A DNA stretch of 64,000 nucleotides from Paenibacillus xylanexedens (GCF_007680605.1 NZ_VEIO01000003.1:207951-271950); one strand, 5' to 3'. Numbered from the stretch's first letter, positions 24,259 through 34,033 are shown. Notes: generated by a model not told the origin, from the letters alone. A program made the numbers and translations.

Positions 24259-25926
24259 TCAAACGACTACAGACGACTTGACCACTGGTTTCTTCACACG
24301 ATACAACAGCGTCCACAGCAGCACATTCGCCACAATCAAGATCACGCCGTACATCCAGACACCTCCGGAGAAAGAACGGAAAAAGACATGAGCACCCCAC
24401 AGTAAAGCGAACACAGGTAAAGCAGCGAAAATATACCACCCGTCACTTTGCTGGGCCACACTGAACGATTGGGAGAACGGCGGCTTTTGTAGCATAAACT
24501 TCCCGGATACCGGGATCAGAGCCGTAGCTGTGAGCAGAATAATCGCAATATCTGGCAAAATTCGAAGTCCGAATGTCCATGTGAACACAACCGCATTCAG
24601 CAGGAATACAGGTATGAATATGTTGCTTAGAAATGCCTTCAGGGCGCCTCGATATAATACATTTTCATTAGCCATTGGCGCGGCGCGAAAGATCCATGAT
24701 GCCTTGTACTGACCAGAATATTTCAGCATGATTACGATCGTTACCAAAAGAACCAGCATAATATATAAGGTGTACATAAATGAACTTTGCCTGAATTCCG
24801 TCCAGGTCGATGATTGTAAAGCGGTATACCAAAAGATATAAGGCATTACTAATGAAAAACCTAGCGAAGGATACACTTTCAGCTTGAACTCCCGCTCATT
24901 GCGCATCATGCTGGCTGACAGACGAAAGCAGGCTTGCTCCTCTGTAGAGCGACTGAACAGCTTGGCAAGCATGCGATCCCAGTTTCCCCGGCGGCGGCTG
25001 GATGTCTGGCCGGAGTGGGCCATTTTTTCCAAATACAGCTCGAAGGATGGCATAAGCTTCACATATACAATCAGGCAAACCAACGGAACAACAACAGCAA
25101 GCGCTGTTAACGTATAGATCCACCCCCCGCCATGACCTGCGAATAACCATTCGTATGCAGCAGCATACCATAGCGGAGGTAAGAGCAGTTGCCACCATTC
25201 CGGCGTAAAAGCTACTTTAAAATCAATCATATCGAAGGAACGAACGACAAACTGATATCCAATTGCGATCCCCACGGAAAGCAATATCTGCACCATATTG
25301 ATCATGTCTTTCAACTTCTCCCCATCCAGAAACTTCATCATGAAGAGATAGATGAGGGATGTGGTCACCAAGATCAGTATGCTAATCAGAATAATCTGAA
25401 ACAGAAAGATCAGGAAGAAACCAATTCCGTGCGTAACCAATCCGGCAATGAGCGGCGCAGCCGTCACTGAACCTGTCAGCAGCACCAGATAGACCCCCGC
25501 ATGAATAGCTCGGGCCATTCCCACGGTTCGCGCATTGACGGGTTTGGTCAGAATAATATTGCGATCCCGGATGTCCAGAAGCACCGATGAAAAATCGGAA
25601 ATCATCGACGTCATAATCATAAACATCAGCACGCCAAACAGAATGCCCATCTGAAGCATGAATTGCCCTGTATTCCAGACGACAAAGGGAACCATGATTG
25701 CTCCCATCAAGGCATACAGCCAGAGAGAACGAACATACTGGTTACCTTCTTTGTTCTCCTTACTCTTTGACCTTCCGGCCATAATCGTAGGCACTCTGCG
25801 CTGATCCATCTGGAACTTCACCCGTAAAATGAGGCGTAGCACGTCATAATCAGCACCCGTCTTGGTGATAATCGGCCGAAAACGATCCATAATCTGGAGC
25901 GTACGAAAATCGGAGGGTTCCGCCAT
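24259..25926 (-). CDS. ABC-2-type exporter permease (YthQ-like)
   Basis: 555 residues; start ATG at 25926, overlapping the ribosome site region at the end of the ATPase gene (two bases between stop and start). Roughly twelve hydrophobic segments are present, with a large loop near residues 300-345 carrying SGQTSSRRRGNWD. The segment SDFSSVLLDIRDRNIILTKPVNARTVGMARA resembles the coupling region of YthQ/EcsB-like permeases. With the upstream ATPase it forms a two-gene exporter of unknown cargo. No lantibiotic or sporulation genes lie nearby to suggest a substrate. Confidence 0.82.
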   Translation of the reverse strand: MAEPSDFRTLQIMDRFRPIITKTGADYDVLRLILRVKFQMDQRRVPTIMAGRSKSKENKEGNQYVRSLWLYALMGAIMVPFVVWNTGQFMLQMGILFGVLMFMIMTSMISDFSSVLLDIRDRNIILTKPVNARTVGMARAIHAGVYLVLLTGSVTAAPLIAGLVTHGIGFFLIFLFQIILISILILVTTSLIYLFMMKFLDGEKLKDMINMVQILLSVGIAIGYQFVVRSFDMIDFKVAFTPEWWQLLLPPLWYAAAYEWLFAGHGGGWIYTLTALAVVVPLVCLIVYVKLMPSFELYLEKMAHSGQTSSRRRGNWDRMLAKLFSRSTEEQACFRLSASMMRNEREFKLKVYPSLGFSLVMPYIFWYTALQSSTWTEFRQSSFMYTLYIMLVLLVTIVIMLKYSGQYKASWIFRAAPMANENVLYRGALKAFLSNIFIPVFLLNAVVFTWTFGLRILPDIAIILLTATALIPVSGKFMLQKPPFSQSFSVAQQSDGWYIFAALPVFALLWGAHVFFRSFSGGVWMYGVILIVANVLLWTLLYRVKKPVVKSSVVV

Positions 25927-25927
25927 A

Positions 25928-26740
25928 TTAGTTCACCTCCTGCACAATGGACACAAAGCGCTCAGCAATCGCCTTATGTTCATTAAAGCCTGTCAATTGA
26001 TTAAACACTTCCTCCAGTGACCCTTCCATCGATTGCTGCTGAAGTTGCTTGAACGTACCGTCTGCCACGACACGCCCCTCGGCAATCAATATAATCCGGC
26101 TACTGATCTTCTCCACCACATCCATAATGTGTGACGAATAGAAGATGGTTGTGCCTTTTGCGGACAACTGTGACAAAATCTCTTTCACTACCATCACACT
26201 ATTGGCATCCAGCCCGCTCAGCGGTTCATCCAGGAATAACAGATCAGGATCATGCAGCAGAGCCGAGATTAACAGCACTTTCTGACGCATCCCCTTTGAG
26301 AAGGAGGCAATGCGGGAATGATATGATTTTTCCAGTCCAAAACAATCCATCAACAGCTTTGCTTTGTAATCCGCATCTTCATAAGACAAGCCATATAACT
26401 CTCCCGTAAACGTTAAATACTCCGCCGGAGTTAATTGTTCATACAGTTCTGCCACTTCCGGCACATACCCGATTCTACGCTTATATTCCACATCGCCGCC
26501 AGCGATATCCTGTCCAAAAATACGAACGTTACCTACATAACCTTCCACTAATCCAAGCAAAATTTTGACCGTTGTACTCTTGCCAGCTCCATTGGGCCCG
26601 ATGTATCCGATCATCTCCCCGCGATTCACTTCCAGATCGATGCCGTTTAATACATAACGCCCGTTATACCGCATACGTAAGCCTTCAATTGACAGTACTT
26701 GTTCTCCAGTCGTTTCCGATCTCATTTGTTCACCAGCCAC
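25928..26740 (-). CDS. ABC exporter ATP-binding protein (YthP-like)
   Basis: 270 residues; GTG start at 26740 with AAGGAG 12 bases upstream. Motifs: Walker A GYIGPNGAGKSTTVKILLG, Q-loop region with GYVPEVAELYEQLT, signature SFSKGMRQKVLL, Walker B LLFLDEPLSGLD and switch IFYSSHIMDVVE. The SKGM signature is the form found in CcmA/NatA-like exporters. It is the first gene of a two-gene operon with the ABC-2 permease. Confidence 0.88.
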   Translation of the reverse strand: MAGEQMRSETTGEQVLSIEGLRMRYNGRYVLNGIDLEVNRGEMIGYIGPNGAGKSTTVKILLGLVEGYVGNVRIFGQDIAGGDVEYKRRIGYVPEVAELYEQLTPAEYLTFTGELYGLSYEDADYKAKLLMDCFGLEKSYHSRIASFSKGMRQKVLLISALLHDPDLLFLDEPLSGLDANSVMVVKEILSQLSAKGTTIFYSSHIMDVVEKISSRIILIAEGRVVADGTFKQLQQQSMEGSLEEVFNQLTGFNEHKAIAERFVSIVQEVN

Positions 26741-26833
26741 TTCGTTATCCAGCTCCTTGTCTATACTATTTCTACAATTCTACTAGTTTACCACAGTTTG
26801 GATTAGGGGATCTATGAACTCTATAAAGTACGA

Positions 26834-26864
26834 CAAAAAAAGACGCTTCATTCAAAGCGTCTTT
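26834..26864. terminator. Terminator of the first PepSY gene region
   Basis: AAAGACGCTT and AAGCGTCTTT form a perfect 10-bp stem with a six-base loop; seven T residues follow on the minus strand. It lies between the PepSY gene (ends 26961) and the ABC exporter operon. Confidence 0.85.
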
Positions 26865-26960
26865 CTGCTAATATGATCGGTCTAAGCTGTATATACTACA
26901 AACAGTGATCCTAGTCGAAAATCAATTCCATCCATTCCACACTTCGTTGCAATTTATCAA

Positions 26961-27596
26961 TTAATCCTCGTCATCAAAATCCTGATCAAACGACAACACC
27001 TTACCTGTGTTCGCGTCGATATCCACGTCTGCCTCACCTTGAGCTGTTCTCAGCTCAATCTCGTAGACATAACGACCATTGTCACGATCCAGCTCAACCT
27101 TCGTTACTTTGCCACCAGTCACTTGTTTCAGTGCAATGTTGGAAGCTTGTGCAACCGTCAATTTCACCTGATTGGAAACAGAAGTACTTGAAGAGTTACC
27201 TGTTCCATTATCCCGATAATCATCATCGTCATCGTAGTCATCATCATTAACAACGGCCAAAACTTTACCCGTATAAGCGTCCAACCTAACTGTCACATCA
27301 GGGTTACCTTTTCTGTCGATCTCGACTTCATAGAAGGTTTGACCGTTTCTACGCTCCAGATCCACATCATCCACTTTGCCTTCCACTGCTTTCAGCGCTA
27401 TGGATTTAGCTTGGGATACGGTCAGCAGTTTACCTTTGTTGTTCTGGTTCGCACTCGTGGATTGTGTCGTTTGAGATTGTACTTGTGGCGCCGGTTGCCC
27501 GTTCATATTGCCGCTAGCCGCGACCGCTGATCCACCAAGCAACACCGCTGCCGACAAGCTTCCAATCCAAAGTTTATGTTTGTTCATCATCATCAT
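26961..27596 (-). CDS. Secreted protein with two PepSY domains
   Basis: 211 residues; the gene begins with four consecutive ATG codons after AAGGAG, so the exact start is uncertain by up to nine bases. A signal peptide is present (LWIGSLSAAVLLGGSAVAASG). Two PepSY domains follow, at about 58-115 and 143-205, each with the pattern LTVxQAxxIALKxVxGKVxxVxLxRxxGxxxYEVEI and ending in DAYTGKVL or DANTGKVL. Between them is an Asp-rich linker (DDDYDDDDDYRD). PepSY domains inhibit or chaperone secreted proteases or act in envelope signalling. It lies downstream of another PepSY protein and a sensor kinase/regulator pair. Confidence 0.88.
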   Translation of the reverse strand: MMMMNKHKLWIGSLSAAVLLGGSAVAASGNMNGQPAPQVQSQTTQSTSANQNNKGKLLTVSQAKSIALKAVEGKVDDVDLERRNGQTFYEVEIDRKGNPDVTVRLDAYTGKVLAVVNDDDYDDDDDYRDNGTGNSSSTSVSNQVKLTVAQASNIALKQVTGGKVTKVELDRDNGRYVYEIELRTAQGEADVDIDANTGKVLSFDQDFDDED

Positions 27597-27831
27597 TCAT
27601 CTCCTTGTTATTGTTCTCGTTCTCGTCTACATATTTAGAATAACCTGGGCGAATGAGAGATTAGAGAGAGAAAGATTAGAATTTGATGAGAAAATGAGGA
27701 GAGTATTCTTACCCCTTTTCAGAAAATAACATAAATTGAACTACAATGAGTATGGACACGATTACTTCAATGTAAGAAATATCCTTTCAGGGGACCATCA
27801 CTTATCAATACATAGATCCTTATAGAAATTC

Positions 27832-28668
27832 CTAATCGTCGTCCTTATCCCAAGTTACCGAACGTATGGCACCCGAGATCGCATTCACCTGCACCGTCGC
27901 CTCCCGCCCGTCTTCCAGATCGATCTCAACCAGGTAATACGGATTGCCACTGTTCGTGCCACGTAGTTCCACATCATCCACTTCGCCGGGAACTCTCGCA
28001 AGCGCCTTCTGCTCGGCCTGCTTCTCATTTAGAAACTGTGGCTCTTTATCCGTTCCTCCCGTTGCTGATGGCGGAGATGGCTTGATCGCTTTGGAGGAAA
28101 TAATCTCGCCCGTATATGGATCAAGCGTCAGTTCTTGGCGGCTGTTATCCCTGGCTTCCACCACTGCGGTGTACACGGGACTACCCTGTTGTTCAACCAG
28201 TTCCAGCGACACAAGATGCTCCCCGGCTCTTTGCTTCAGTAACTCCGCCTTCATCTGCTCACGGCTCCATAACGTCTTCTCTTCAGCCTGCGGACTCGAT
28301 TCCAGACGTTTGATGGATTGAACGGTCGCCGTGAATGCATCGGCCTGCACATCGTATAAACCGGTCTCCGAACGGAGCTGCATCGAATACGTACCGTCCT
28401 TCAGGGTAGAATGAACGATCTCCCCCGGATATTGATTCAGCACAGATTGAGCAACCGCATCAGCAGATAACTGCTCACGGGCTGGTTCCCAAGGTTTCCA
28501 CCATATCACTGCTACGAGGAGCATTACAGCCAGTGTTCCGGCCCCCAACCACAGTACCTTTGGTGATCCTATACCTCTGTGACTTCTATTTATATTTTTA
28601 TTTCCGAGCCTATGCTCATGCTCATGTTCACTTCGTATCATTTCAGGCCGCTTTTCCTGCTCTGTCAT
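27832..28668 (-). CDS. Membrane-anchored PepSY-domain protein
   Basis: 278 residues from the ATG at 28668 with AGGAGG eight bases upstream. A charged cytoplasmic N-terminus (His/Glu-rich, about 45 residues) precedes one membrane helix (VLWLGAGTLAVMLLVAVIWW). The extracellular part holds PepSY-like units: AVAQSVLNQYPGEI region, then LDPYTGEIISSKAI, then a third with KQAEQKALARVPGEVDDVELRG and VNAISGAIRSVTW. It is next to the gene of a sensor kinase on the same strand, 105 bp downstream, and probably modulates envelope signalling or responds to that system. The exact role is unknown. Confidence 0.82.
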   Translation of the reverse strand: MTEQEKRPEMIRSEHEHEHRLGNKNINRSHRGIGSPKVLWLGAGTLAVMLLVAVIWWKPWEPAREQLSADAVAQSVLNQYPGEIVHSTLKDGTYSMQLRSETGLYDVQADAFTATVQSIKRLESSPQAEEKTLWSREQMKAELLKQRAGEHLVSLELVEQQGSPVYTAVVEARDNSRQELTLDPYTGEIISSKAIKPSPPSATGGTDKEPQFLNEKQAEQKALARVPGEVDDVELRGTNSGNPYYLVEIDLEDGREATVQVNAISGAIRSVTWDKDDD

Positions 28669-28773
28669 ACGCACTTCCTCCTCACGTTCTTCCACAACTT
28701 ATCTGAGTATTTACGTTGAAACGCCATTTACCAGCCTTGTATGTCATCAGTATAGAAGAGAAGAATGAGAATT

Positions 28774-30159
28774 TCATGAGAGTGTGCTACTTCGGCTATC
28801 CGATTTGGATCGCGGTAAAATAATACATGCCTCCGTGCCAACACCCTCTGCACTCGTTAGCTCAATCTGTGCTCCGACAGCGCCTGCCAGCTCCTTGGCA
28901 AGCGACAGTCCGAGACCAGACCCGCTGGCAATTCCGCTTCGGGTTCTGGAGACATCGACCTGGTAAAAACGGTCAAATACTTTCGCCAGATCCTCCTGCC
29001 GCATACCTATACCTGTATCCACGATCCGTATCAGGCAGTTTTCGCCCTGGCTCTCCAGTCTGACTTCAATGGCATCTTCACTATATTTCCGTGCATTATC
29101 CAGCAAAATAAACAGTAGCTGCTTCAGCTTGCTCTCATCACTGATCGCCCAGATGGGGCCCGAAACGTCACAATGCACTTCACGGTGATATGCTTCACGG
29201 AATGCACGCGTAGAACCCTCAGCCAGCTTCGCAATATCTATACGCTCCAGTTGTACATTCCATTGCTCCGGCTGCTTGGCCAGGAGCAACAGCTGCTCCG
29301 TTAACTCACGCATACGTACCGATTCCGACAGAATCGCTTCCACCGCTTCATCGAATACTTCAGGCCGCTCCTTCCCCCTGCGCTTGAGCAGACTGGCATA
29401 ACTCTCAATGATCGTCAGCGGTGTTTTTAGCTCATGTGATGCATCCGAGACAAAGCGTTCCTGCCGTTCGAAGTTCGACTCCAGCAGATCCATCATGCGA
29501 TTGAACGTCTGGCCCATCGTGTTCAATTCGTCCTTTGAGGTTTCCTCCAGCGTTAGCCGCTTAAAATGTCCACTCGCTTGAATATCACTCATCGTACGTG
29601 TCATTTGCTGAATTGGTCTTGTCATGCGGTTCGCCAAAATTCGGCTGGAGACCACCGCAGGAATCAGCGCAATAATGGTGACAATCACTAATACCGTTCG
29701 TAGGGTAGCAAGCCCCTGCTCTGTTTCTGCCACACTCTGGGTAACCTGCAAGTTTACGACTTCTCCATCCGGCCAAATTAATGGCATGGAAACCCACACA
29801 TAACCAACCTGATCCAACTGGAGATACGCGGCTTTCTTCTCATTCTCATATTGAAAAGACAACTTGCTGAGTTGTTCGGATGCTCCCGTTGTAGTCACAG
29901 GTGAACTGCTACCGTCTTCATGTACAATGCGTAGCATGCCGTTCACGGGCGCATAAGCCCGAAGCAGATCGTCTGGCGGAATTGAGCCAGCGGACTGTCG
30001 TACTCCCGCGACGATCGACTCGGCTTCCGCTTCGACTCGGCGAATCTCATTATTAATGGATACTCGCTCAAATACGAGATAAACGGAAAGATTCGCCGCA
30101 ATTAATAGCACAGCAAATAAAACCGACGAATATCCGTAGATTTTACTGCGCAAGCTCAT
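28774..30159 (-). CDS. Sensor histidine kinase (HAMP, class I)
   Basis: 461 residues. Membrane helices lie at about 8-30 and 158-180 with an extracellular sensor of about 125 residues between. A HAMP linker (SRILANRMTRPIQQMTRTMSDI) leads to the HisKA box FVSDASHELKTPLTIIESYASLL with the phosphorylated His. The ATPase domain has LLFILLDNARKYSED (N box), DTGIGMRQEDLAKVFDRFYQ (G1/F) and GSGLGLSLAKEL (G2). The start overlaps the response-regulator stop by four bases (ATGA). Together they form an OmpR/EnvZ-type system; the downstream PepSY genes are plausible targets. Confidence 0.93.
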   Translation of the reverse strand: MSLRSKIYGYSSVLFAVLLIAANLSVYLVFERVSINNEIRRVEAEAESIVAGVRQSAGSIPPDDLLRAYAPVNGMLRIVHEDGSSSPVTTTGASEQLSKLSFQYENEKKAAYLQLDQVGYVWVSMPLIWPDGEVVNLQVTQSVAETEQGLATLRTVLVIVTIIALIPAVVSSRILANRMTRPIQQMTRTMSDIQASGHFKRLTLEETSKDELNTMGQTFNRMMDLLESNFERQERFVSDASHELKTPLTIIESYASLLKRRGKERPEVFDEAVEAILSESVRMRELTEQLLLLAKQPEQWNVQLERIDIAKLAEGSTRAFREAYHREVHCDVSGPIWAISDESKLKQLLFILLDNARKYSEDAIEVRLESQGENCLIRIVDTGIGMRQEDLAKVFDRFYQVDVSRTRSGIASGSGLGLSLAKELAGAVGAQIELTSAEGVGTEACIILPRSKSDSRSSTLS

Positions 30160-30908
30160 GATTGCTCCTTCAGGACGTATCCTACGCCCCTTACGGTATG
30201 TATTAGAGGTGGCGTGAATCCGTTATCCACCTTCTTGCGCACATAACGGATATACACGTCCACCACATTGGTATCCCCATAATAATCGTATCCCCACACG
30301 GATTGTACGATCTGATCCCGACTGAGCACCTGACGCTGGTTGCGTAGCAAATACACCAGCAGATCAAACTCTCGAGGGGTAAGCTCTATTGCTTGTCCAT
30401 CCCGAAAAACCTCGCGCGTCCCTTCATGCAGTTTCAAATCAGCAGCAGTTAACCACGCTGTGTCTGCTTCCTGTTGCTGAACTGCTGATTCATTCACCGT
30501 TTCCTGCTCCGGGGCATGATTCAATGTCCTTGCAGAAGAAGCCGCAGCAAGTCGCAATGCTGCACGAACTCGGGCCAGCAACTCTTCAATCTGAAAAGGC
30601 TTCGTGATATAGTCGTTGGCGCCAAGATCCAGACCGGACACTTTATCCTCCACTGAATCCTTCGCTGTCAGCATGAGGATTGGGATAGCAGCATCCCTGG
30701 CTCGAATTCGTCGCAAAACCTCGATGCCACTCAGACCAGGCAACATGATATCCAGTAAAATCAAATCCCATTGCCCCTCGCTATACTTTTCCAACCCTTC
30801 TGTTCCACTGCCTGCTTTCGTGACCTGATACCCTTCGTACTGCAATTCCAGTTCAAGCAACCTTGCAATCTTGGGTTCATCTTCAATGACCAGCACAGCT
30901 TCATTCAT
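30156..30908 (-). CDS. OmpR-family response regulator
   Basis: 250 residues. The receiver domain has the acidic pair ED (10-11), phosphorylated Asp53 in LILLDIMLPG, Thr in LMLTAKDS and Lys in DYITKPF. A linker of about 40 residues (rich in Ala/Gln/Glu, longer than usual) connects to a winged-helix domain: TPREFDLLVYLLRNQRQVLSRDQIVQSVWGYDYYGDTNVVDVYIRYVRKK. Start ATG at 30908 behind GAGGGGGA. It is cotranscribed with the sensor kinase gene. Confidence 0.94.
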   Translation of the reverse strand: MNEAVLVIEDEPKIARLLELELQYEGYQVTKAGSGTEGLEKYSEGQWDLILLDIMLPGLSGIEVLRRIRARDAAIPILMLTAKDSVEDKVSGLDLGANDYITKPFQIEELLARVRAALRLAAASSARTLNHAPEQETVNESAVQQQEADTAWLTAADLKLHEGTREVFRDGQAIELTPREFDLLVYLLRNQRQVLSRDQIVQSVWGYDYYGDTNVVDVYIRYVRKKVDNGFTPPLIHTVRGVGYVLKEQS

Positions 30909-30961
30909 GCTGATTCCCCCTCACCCGTCATATCCTTCTCCCGCTAGTTTACAACATCTGT

Positions 30962-31606
30962 TTACAATTTGCCTAAAGCGTCCGATACGGCATGATCTCC
31001 AGCTATCAGATCAAAGGCCATCCGATACGTCTTCTCTTCCTGCAAGGAGGCTACGATGACACGTGCCACATCTTCACGAGCAATGCTACCCGGTTTCAGG
31101 TCAGTACCCACAGCCACTTTGCCGGTTCCCGGTTCATTTTTCAGACCTCCGGGACGGATAATGGTATAGTTCAGATCACTGGCAAACAATGCACGATCCG
31201 CAAAATGCTTTGCCACATAATACGGTTTGATCTCTTCCGGCCATTTACTCCGCTGATCGGCCCCATAGGCGCTGACCAGAATATATCTGGAAATACCCTG
31301 TTTCTCTGCGGCCTCCATCGTTTTCACTGCACCGTCCAGGTCAATTAACAATGTTTTGTCCGGACCCGTTGAGCCGCCTGAACCAGCTGTGAACACGATG
31401 GCATTCTGATCTTTCATCGCTTCGGCAAGCTCATCCACGGTACCCTCCAGATCACCCATGACAACCTGTGCACCAAGTTCCTTCAGTGCATCTGCCTGCT
31501 CCAACTTGCGAATCATGGCCGTAACCTGATGTTTGCCTTCCTGAGACAGCTGTTCCACCAGGTGTTTACCAATCTGTCCATTTGCTCCAATCACCAGTAC
31601 GTTCAT
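30962..31606 (-). CDS. NAD(P)-binding SDR-like protein (YhfK-like)
   Basis: 214 residues; start ATG at 31606 behind GAGAGGAGAA. The Rossmann motif is VLVIGANGQIGKHLVEQL, followed by VVMGDLEGTVDEL, IVFTAGSGGSTG, YILVSAYGADQRSKWPEEIKPYYVAKHFAD and IIRPGGL. This is the atypical short-chain dehydrogenase group (NmrA/YhfK type), which lacks the classical catalytic Tyr-x3-Lys in the usual place but has YYVAK. Likely a nucleotide-binding oxidoreductase or sensor; substrate unknown. It stands alone upstream of the two-component genes. Confidence 0.88.
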   Translation of the reverse strand: MNVLVIGANGQIGKHLVEQLSQEGKHQVTAMIRKLEQADALKELGAQVVMGDLEGTVDELAEAMKDQNAIVFTAGSGGSTGPDKTLLIDLDGAVKTMEAAEKQGISRYILVSAYGADQRSKWPEEIKPYYVAKHFADRALFASDLNYTIIRPGGLKNEPGTGKVAVGTDLKPGSIAREDVARVIVASLQEEKTYRMAFDLIAGDHAVSDALGKL

Positions 31607-32054
31607 TGTTCATTCTCCTCTCAGGTTGTGTAAAAGAGCAATAACAATGCTCCCTGTCTGCTATAATTTTGTTTATCTTATAGACTTTTAATGTAAAAGC
31701 CTCACCTTATCTTTTAAACGAAAGCGGCTGCTTTTAAGCGCTAGCTGAGTCGGTAGACCCTATACATCTTGGCTCCGTGCCACACCGCACCGTATTCATC
31801 CTACAGTCTGTGGATATATAAACTGTCTCACATGGAGGCCCTATGATACGTGTCATAATAAGGTATACCAACAGGATTCTTGGTTACATGCATGTGTATT
31901 TTCCTGCTTACGATAAAGGGGCCCTGCCTCTCCTTCACTATTTCTCTCTTTCGCTTCTTCGTTCCGTATAATATCTGTATAAATCCATGCGTTCATACCT
32001 GTAAAGCTCCCGTCTTCGCCTCTTTGGGTTTACGTTAGGTAACGACTGCATAAC
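31607..32054. other. Intergenic region without recognised gene
   Basis: About 450 bp upstream of the YhfK-like gene. The only structure I see is a near-perfect 16-bp palindrome TATGATACGTGTCATA at 31842-31857 of unknown meaning. Confidence 0.4.
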
Positions 32055-32082
32055 AAAAAAGGACGCCCGATGGGCGCCCTTT
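32055..32082 (-). terminator. Terminator of the DUF1641-ndh operon
   Basis: Minus strand AAAGGGCGCCC pairs with GGGCGTCCTTT around a three-base loop, followed by TTTTT. It begins 18 bp after the ndh stop codon. Confidence 0.85.
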
Positions 32083-32099
32083 AACGTTAGTGTTATAGA

Positions 32100-33281
32100 T
32101 TAATAAGCCAGTGCGAACAAGCCATGGATGTGGGACAGGTAACGGATGTTACTTGCTTCTTTCATCATGGTTGCAGGCAGACCTTTCAGGCGAGTCTGGT
32201 TGCCACCGATCATGCCGACAGCGTCTTTACGACCCAGACTTCCCAGCGTACCGGAGAAGATTGGCGAGAAGGATTCCATTGCGCCACCTTTGAACATTAC
32301 GCCCAGGTTGTGACCAATAGTTTCACCCATTTGCCAAGCCAGTTGTGCCGTTGGAGGGTAAGGACGAGCGCCTTCGCTAGGGAAGACTACTGCGCTGTCA
32401 CCAGCAACAAACACATCTTTGTGAGATGTGGATTGCAGCACTTCCGTTACTTTTGCACGGCCGCGATCCACTTCGATTCCACTGTTGGCAACAACTGCAT
32501 TACCTTGTACGCCACCTGTCCATACCAGTGTGTTTGTAGGGATGGAGCTGCCGTCTTTCAGCATAACTTCGTTTTCTTTCATCTCTGTAATCGCTACGCC
32601 AACAATGAAGTTTACGCCGCGTTTTTCGAGACTGGATTTTGCGCGATCAACCAGCTCTGGCGGGAAACCTGCCAGGATGGAAGGACCTGCTTCAACCGTG
32701 TAGAGGGAGATATCGTTGAAATCGATACCTTTTTCTTTACATACACCTGGAAGAAGATCAACGAATTCGCCGACAAGCTCGATACCTGTCAAGCCGCCGC
32801 CACCGATAACAAATGTAGCGTCTGCTTTGTTGCCGGATTGCTTGTATGCATCCAGACGTGCTTCAACATGCGCACGAATACGGTTTGCATCACTAACGGA
32901 TTTCAGCGTGAAGCTGTATTCCTGCAGTCCCGGAATTCCGAAGTAAGCTGTTTCGCTACCCAGAGCAACAACGAGTGCATCGTAAGAGTATGTGGAGCCG
33001 CTAGTCATGAGAACTTTTTTCTCGTCCGGCTTGATTGTATCCACCGTATCGATTTTCAGGTTCACATCTTTACCGCGCAACAATTTTTCAAGCGGGAGAG
33101 CAACAGCTTGCTCAGAAATGCTTCCTGCTGCAAGACGGTGCAGTTCCGTAATAATTTGGTGTGTAGGGTAACGGTTCACGACTGTAATTGTCGCTTCTTC
33201 CGGGGTCAAGTATTGACGCGCAGTCAGCGCAGTCAACAGACCGCCGTATCCTCCACCCAAGATCAAAATTTGCTTCGACAT
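32100..33281 (-). CDS. ndh: Type II NADH dehydrogenase
   Basis: 393 residues from the ATG at 33281; the ATG at 33287 overlaps its own GGAGG. The FAD-binding Rossmann motif is ILILGGGYGGLLTAL; the second dinucleotide motif is TFVIGGGGLTGIELVGEF for NADH. Further landmarks are VALGSETAYFGIPGL, VWTGGVQGN, VFVAGDSAV and the PPTAQLAWQMGETIGHNL quinone-side segment. NDH-2 enzymes pass electrons from NADH to quinone without pumping protons, at the inner face of the membrane. The C-terminal amphipathic part (LKGLPATMMKEASNIRYLSHIHGL) fits membrane attachment. It forms an operon with the upstream DUF1641 gene, as yjlC-ndh does in B. subtilis. Confidence 0.92.
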   Translation of the reverse strand: MSKQILILGGGYGGLLTALTARQYLTPEEATITVVNRYPTHQIITELHRLAAGSISEQAVALPLEKLLRGKDVNLKIDTVDTIKPDEKKVLMTSGSTYSYDALVVALGSETAYFGIPGLQEYSFTLKSVSDANRIRAHVEARLDAYKQSGNKADATFVIGGGGLTGIELVGEFVDLLPGVCKEKGIDFNDISLYTVEAGPSILAGFPPELVDRAKSSLEKRGVNFIVGVAITEMKENEVMLKDGSSIPTNTLVWTGGVQGNAVVANSGIEVDRGRAKVTEVLQSTSHKDVFVAGDSAVVFPSEGARPYPPTAQLAWQMGETIGHNLGVMFKGGAMESFSPIFSGTLGSLGRKDAVGMIGGNQTRLKGLPATMMKEASNIRYLSHIHGLFALAY

Positions 33282-33306
33282 ATCCATCCTCCGTTCTTTC
33301 TAAGTC

Positions 33307-33744
33307 TTAACGTTTCGATTGCCCACGCTCGTTCAGGACGCTCAGGAAAGATTGAGCAAAACGAAGCGTTTGTTGTACGTTTGGATCTTTAAGCATTTTG
33401 AGCATAGCGAACAGGCCAACCGAAGATTGTTCGGTTTGCGCACGGTCATTTGCCTCGATGGCAGCAGAAGCAACACCTTTGGCTTTGTCTACAACAGGTT
33501 TAGCGAACTCGCCCATTGCACTCATTGTGTCGCTGATCAGAACTTTGTCCGTAGCGATACCTTGTGCGAAGTCGTAAGCTTTCGTCATTGCAGTAACCAT
33601 TTCAGCCAATTTAGGCAGGTTCTCCACCAATACAGTTAAAGACTCCTGTACCTCGGGCTTCATCAGTTGATCCAGTACGTCCAGGGACTGGCGCTCTGCG
33701 CCTTCTGTTACTGGCACCTCTTGTTGAGTAGGCGATTGTGACAT
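33307..33744 (-). CDS. DUF1641 protein (YjlC-like), ndh partner
   Basis: 145 residues; start ATG at 33744 behind AAAGGAGG. The DUF1641 core is LDVLDQLMKPEVQESLTVLVENLPKLAEMVTAMTKAYDFAQ and, near the end, VGLFAMLKMLKDPNVQQTLRFAQSFL. The protein is helical and soluble. In B. subtilis the DUF1641 gene yjlC precedes ndh in a Rex-controlled operon; the same order is seen here with a 25-bp gap. A role in NADH dehydrogenase function is implied by context only. Confidence 0.88.
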   Translation of the reverse strand: MSQSPTQQEVPVTEGAERQSLDVLDQLMKPEVQESLTVLVENLPKLAEMVTAMTKAYDFAQGIATDKVLISDTMSAMGEFAKPVVDKAKGVASAAIEANDRAQTEQSSVGLFAMLKMLKDPNVQQTLRFAQSFLSVLNERGQSKR

Positions 33745-34033
33745 AAGAGAAAGTCCTCCTTTACTTTGGGATAGAAGTCCGCGACTTTCATGATGCCTGT
33801 CAAGCTGAGCCGAACCACAAATACATCAATACACTAAATGTACCAAATTTCACACATTAGGATAAGAGCATCCAAAAAGACGACTCTCACGCATGCATGG
33901 TATGTTGGGTCTGTTGCGCACAACGCATGTTGACGCACAAAACGACAAGCAGGCCGAAATCGAACTCTATACCCTTATATTACACCTCTTACACATGAAC
34001 ATGAAAAAGAAATTTTTTACACTTGTGAAGATA

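Noticed and set aside
32124..33392. Plus-strand ORF of 422 codons opposite ndh and DUF1641
   Set aside because: It is antisense to two well-recognised genes, is rich in Cys/His/Phe with no domain, and has no ribosome site. It arises from codon bias on the other strand.
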